From assembly GCF_910589235.1 (NCBI RefSeq), contig NC_060955.1:18542712-18606711 (forward strand): a DNA stretch of 64,000 nt. Direction: 5' to 3'. The stretch comes from Vespa crabro (taxonomy: Eukaryota > Arthropoda > Insecta > Hymenoptera > Vespidae). Positions 62,041 to 64,000 of this stretch are shown here, piece after piece (within the stretch, counting starts at the first letter, position 1; each line of letters opens with the position of its first letter). The notes under the pieces are model-generated. The model made no database searches, was not told the origin of the DNA, and worked only from the letters and a program-made list of their open reading frames with translations. Made by a program: the position numbers and the translations under genes.

Positions 62041-63114
62041 TTTTCTTCCTTTGGAAAAACATTTCTTTTTTTTTCCTCTCTTATTTTTCTTTTTTCTCTT
62101 TTGTTTTTCCTTTTTTTTTTCTCTCTCTCTCTTCCTCCAGTCCGCCTCATTCTTCTCTTATTCTTCTTCAGATCGATTCGATTCTACTCGAGTTTGAAGT
62201 TATTATCTGTTCATACTCGACCTATATATATATATGGATATATATATATATATATCCATGTATGTATGTATATATGTATATGTATGTATGTATGCATGTA
62301 TGTATGTATGTATGTATATATGTAATAAGAAAGAAAATAACGTTATCTCGCGATTTAATCGACCACTTTTCACATTGATACATTTAAGAAGAAAGTCTCT
62401 TGGATAAAATTGGAAAGTGACATTACGACCTCTGCAATTGTTGACGTTATCTCATGGAATTTTGGCAATGATTGGTAGGAATTTTCTTCGAAATCACCTC
62501 GTAAATGTTCTTGTGGTCACGAACAGAGGAGACCCTCTACTATCGTGTCGTTTAACTCGGAAAGATTTATTCGACGCGACAAATTTATTGCACAACGCTA
62601 CTCCACACGCCGTGTATTATTATTAAACCTTCATGGTCGGCACAAATTTTTTATTTTTATTTTTTTTTTTATTTTTTCATCTTCTCTTTTTTCCAAAAGC
62701 TTTCATATAATATTTATCTAAACATGGTATCTACTTTCGTAATAATCTAGCGATCTACTTTTCTTACTTCTTTTTTCTTTTTAATTATTGTTTATTTTTA
62801 TTTATTTATTTATTAAGAGCACTTGCAAGGTGTAAACATAGAAAGGAAACTTTATCAAATTATAACGGGCATTATTCAAATTAATTGATTTTTATTATAA
62901 CACGACTATAAATAAATAATATTAGGTCAATGATGCCTGGTAGTTGTGCATTACAAAAGGTTTATCTAAAATAAATAACATTCTTGCATAATAAATTAAA
63001 GGGTAACACAATAGACAATACCGGCCTAATTCGTTTTATTCCAAACAAGCCATCTCGTACGGTTTCGCAATATGTGTGTGTGTGTGTGTGTGTTTTTTTT
63101 CCTTCATGTTCTCC

Positions 63115-63321
63115 ATGACGAACCTGACCGTGAAAATAATTCACGGAGAAACCAGATTTTTCACGTCGTCTTTCACATACGGGATCGTTCAAACTTGTTT
63201 GACGGGTCATCCAATCGTTAGCGAAAAAATTCACTCGAAAATTCACTTCGACCGGTCCTTTCGTAATGTCGATTCTAATAAGAACAGTTCTAAACATATA
63301 CGAATTACTTTTCGTATATAA
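63115..63321 (+). CDS. Short ORF, 68 codons, unidentified
   Basis: ATG at 63115 follows a TG then T/C-rich stretch and opens MTNLTVKIIHGETRFFTSSF to a TAA at 63319-63321, without repeat-encoded residues. A minus-strand ATG frame of 111 codons (62962-63297) covers the same bases, partly through the (TG)n tract. At most one is real. No homologue recognised and no splice context. Confidence 0.2.
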   Translation: MTNLTVKIIHGETRFFTSSFTYGIVQTCLTGHPIVSEKIHSKIHFDRSFRNVDSNKNSSKHIRITFRI

Positions 63322-63650
63322 ACTGTTTTTTTTTTCTCCCCGTAAACATAAGCAATTATATAAAAATATTTATTTTCGATTGAGATAACGATGGAGAATC
63401 AATGATATTTATTATTTGAAAGATATCGAGGATCGAATAATTATTTCTTTTTTATAAATTTTGTTCTCTTCTCTATTTTATTTGATCTAAAATGTTTGTA
63501 GGAAAAGAGAAAAAAGAAAAGAAAAAAAAAGGAAAAGAAAAGAAAAGAAAACAAGGAAAAAAAGTCGTCGCAGTCAACGTCCTGTTATTTCACCAAACTA
63601 ATCTCTCGTGAACATCGTCGAAATCGTTCTCAAGGTATTATCCGTCTCAG
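63322..63650. other. Non-coding A/T-rich stretch
   Basis: AT-rich sequence and an A/G-rich tract (63502-63565). Nothing gene-like is assigned. Confidence 0.6.
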
Positions 63651-63760
63651 TGCCGACTTTTTGCGCGATGATTCCGCTAACCGTGAGAAAGTCAAACATC
63701 AAGAAGGAATACCTCCGAGACCTTTTCACGAAGAAGGGACCTATAAAAGATGTCCCTTAA
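63651..63760 (+). CDS. Candidate terminal exon or remnant with an RRM-like half motif
   Basis: Acceptor ATCCGTCTCAG at 63650. In phase 1 the frame reads PTFCAMIPLTVRKSNI, then KKEYLRDLFTKKGPIKDV, P and a TAA at 63758-63760. The part E-YLRDLF-TKK-GPIKDV follows the helix 1 to strand 2 pattern of RNA recognition motifs (E-x-L-R-x-L-F-x-x-x-G-x-I-x-x-V), but the usual first strand (RNP2) is poor and no RNP1 follows. Skipping one base at the CCC before the stop would reopen the frame, so this could be a frameshifted remnant. A second frame is open across the whole stretch (63571-63798). Confidence 0.22.
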
Positions 63761-63890
63761 AATTGATCCTGACATTCATCTTTCAAAGAATACTCTGAAG
63801 ATTCATAGATCTATAATCTCGAAGGAATGATTTATCTGACGTTTATTTAAATCGCTCATTTAACAGATCGTATATAATAGTGATCTTTTC

Positions 63891-63921
<31 letters not shown>

Positions 63922-64000
63922 AACTAAAATTTCGTCATTTTGTTAAGCGTAAAGAAAATGTAAAAAAGAAAAGGAAAAGAAAGAAAAAAAGAAAAGGAGA
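63761..64000. other. Right edge, non-coding as far as seen
   Basis: AT-rich with a long T run at 63895-63918 and an A/G-rich end. Confidence 0.6.

Larger units (their letters stand above)
61225..63114. other. Mixed sequence with unresolved open frames
   Basis: Holds the (ACG)n repeat, a T/C-rich run 61780-61842, a coding-like island 61850-62040 open on both strands, TATG repeats 62225-62325, a + frame 62417-62626 of 69 codons without supporting signals, and AT-rich sequence with (TG)n at 63073-63093. No exon is assigned with confidence. Confidence 0.45.

Noticed and set aside
62417..62626. 69-codon + frame
   Set aside because: Begins with GTG, no start context or splice sites, no family resemblance; expected occasionally by chance.

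Overview
This 64-kb window is eukaryotic, almost certainly an insect nuclear scaffold. There is no operon-like packing of genes. Unique sequence is AT-rich and broken up every few hundred bases by microsatellites: (TA)n, (GA)n/(CT)n, (CGT)n, (TTA)n, (CACT)n and very long T tracts. A 200-base N gap (21301-21500) lies between a (TA)n and a (GA)n tract. The simple-repeat load, the CG-containing unique words and the mariner-type and TTAA-ended repeats fit a hymenopteran (wasp, bee or ant). That placement is inference; the species cannot be read from the sequence.

Very little of the window is protein-coding. The best gene model is on the + strand. A 138-codon asparagine-rich exon (13870-14284) opens with ATG and ends at a good donor in phase 1. 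A short exon (37168-37251, 84 nt) can be read with phase 1 on both sides. A 64-codon exon (44070-44262) has a TATA box 43 bases before its ATG and also ends in phase 1 at a strong donor. The simplest reading is one long-intron gene with alternative first exons that all join common exons to the right of the window. I could not identify the protein family. Weaker candidates are exon-like segments at 1665, 6151, 33934, 35963, 48694 (minus), 53186, 63115 and 63651, and a minus-strand pair of exons at 61185-61224 and 60406-60557 whose phases agree.

Layout: 1-10 kb is AT-rich non-coding sequence with an old tandem repeat at 3.3-3.7 kb. 10.2-13.8 kb is a dense GAGA/CT region that is probably promoter and 5' leader of the exon at 13.9 kb. 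14.3-37 kb is intron-like and holds a recent 155-bp tandem duplication, an old ~260-bp tandem repeat (22.4-23.2 kb), an E-box cluster (19.05 kb) and an ecdysone-type inverted repeat (30.2 kb). 37-48 kb holds the other two exons of the main model, a TTAA-ended repeat (40.8-41.3 kb) and a 132-bp mariner-type MITE at 45.6 kb. 49.5-58.4 kb is a second block of GAGA/CT tracts with an RFX-type X-box, a CCAAT-box cluster and GGT/GGA repeats, resembling one or more promoter regions. 58.4-64 kb is mixed, with the possible minus-strand gene.

No rRNA, tRNA, CRISPR array, intact transposase or complete gene was found. I did not find a new biological system. The most useful leads are the alternative-first-exon arrangement, the two MITE families, and the regulatory motifs.
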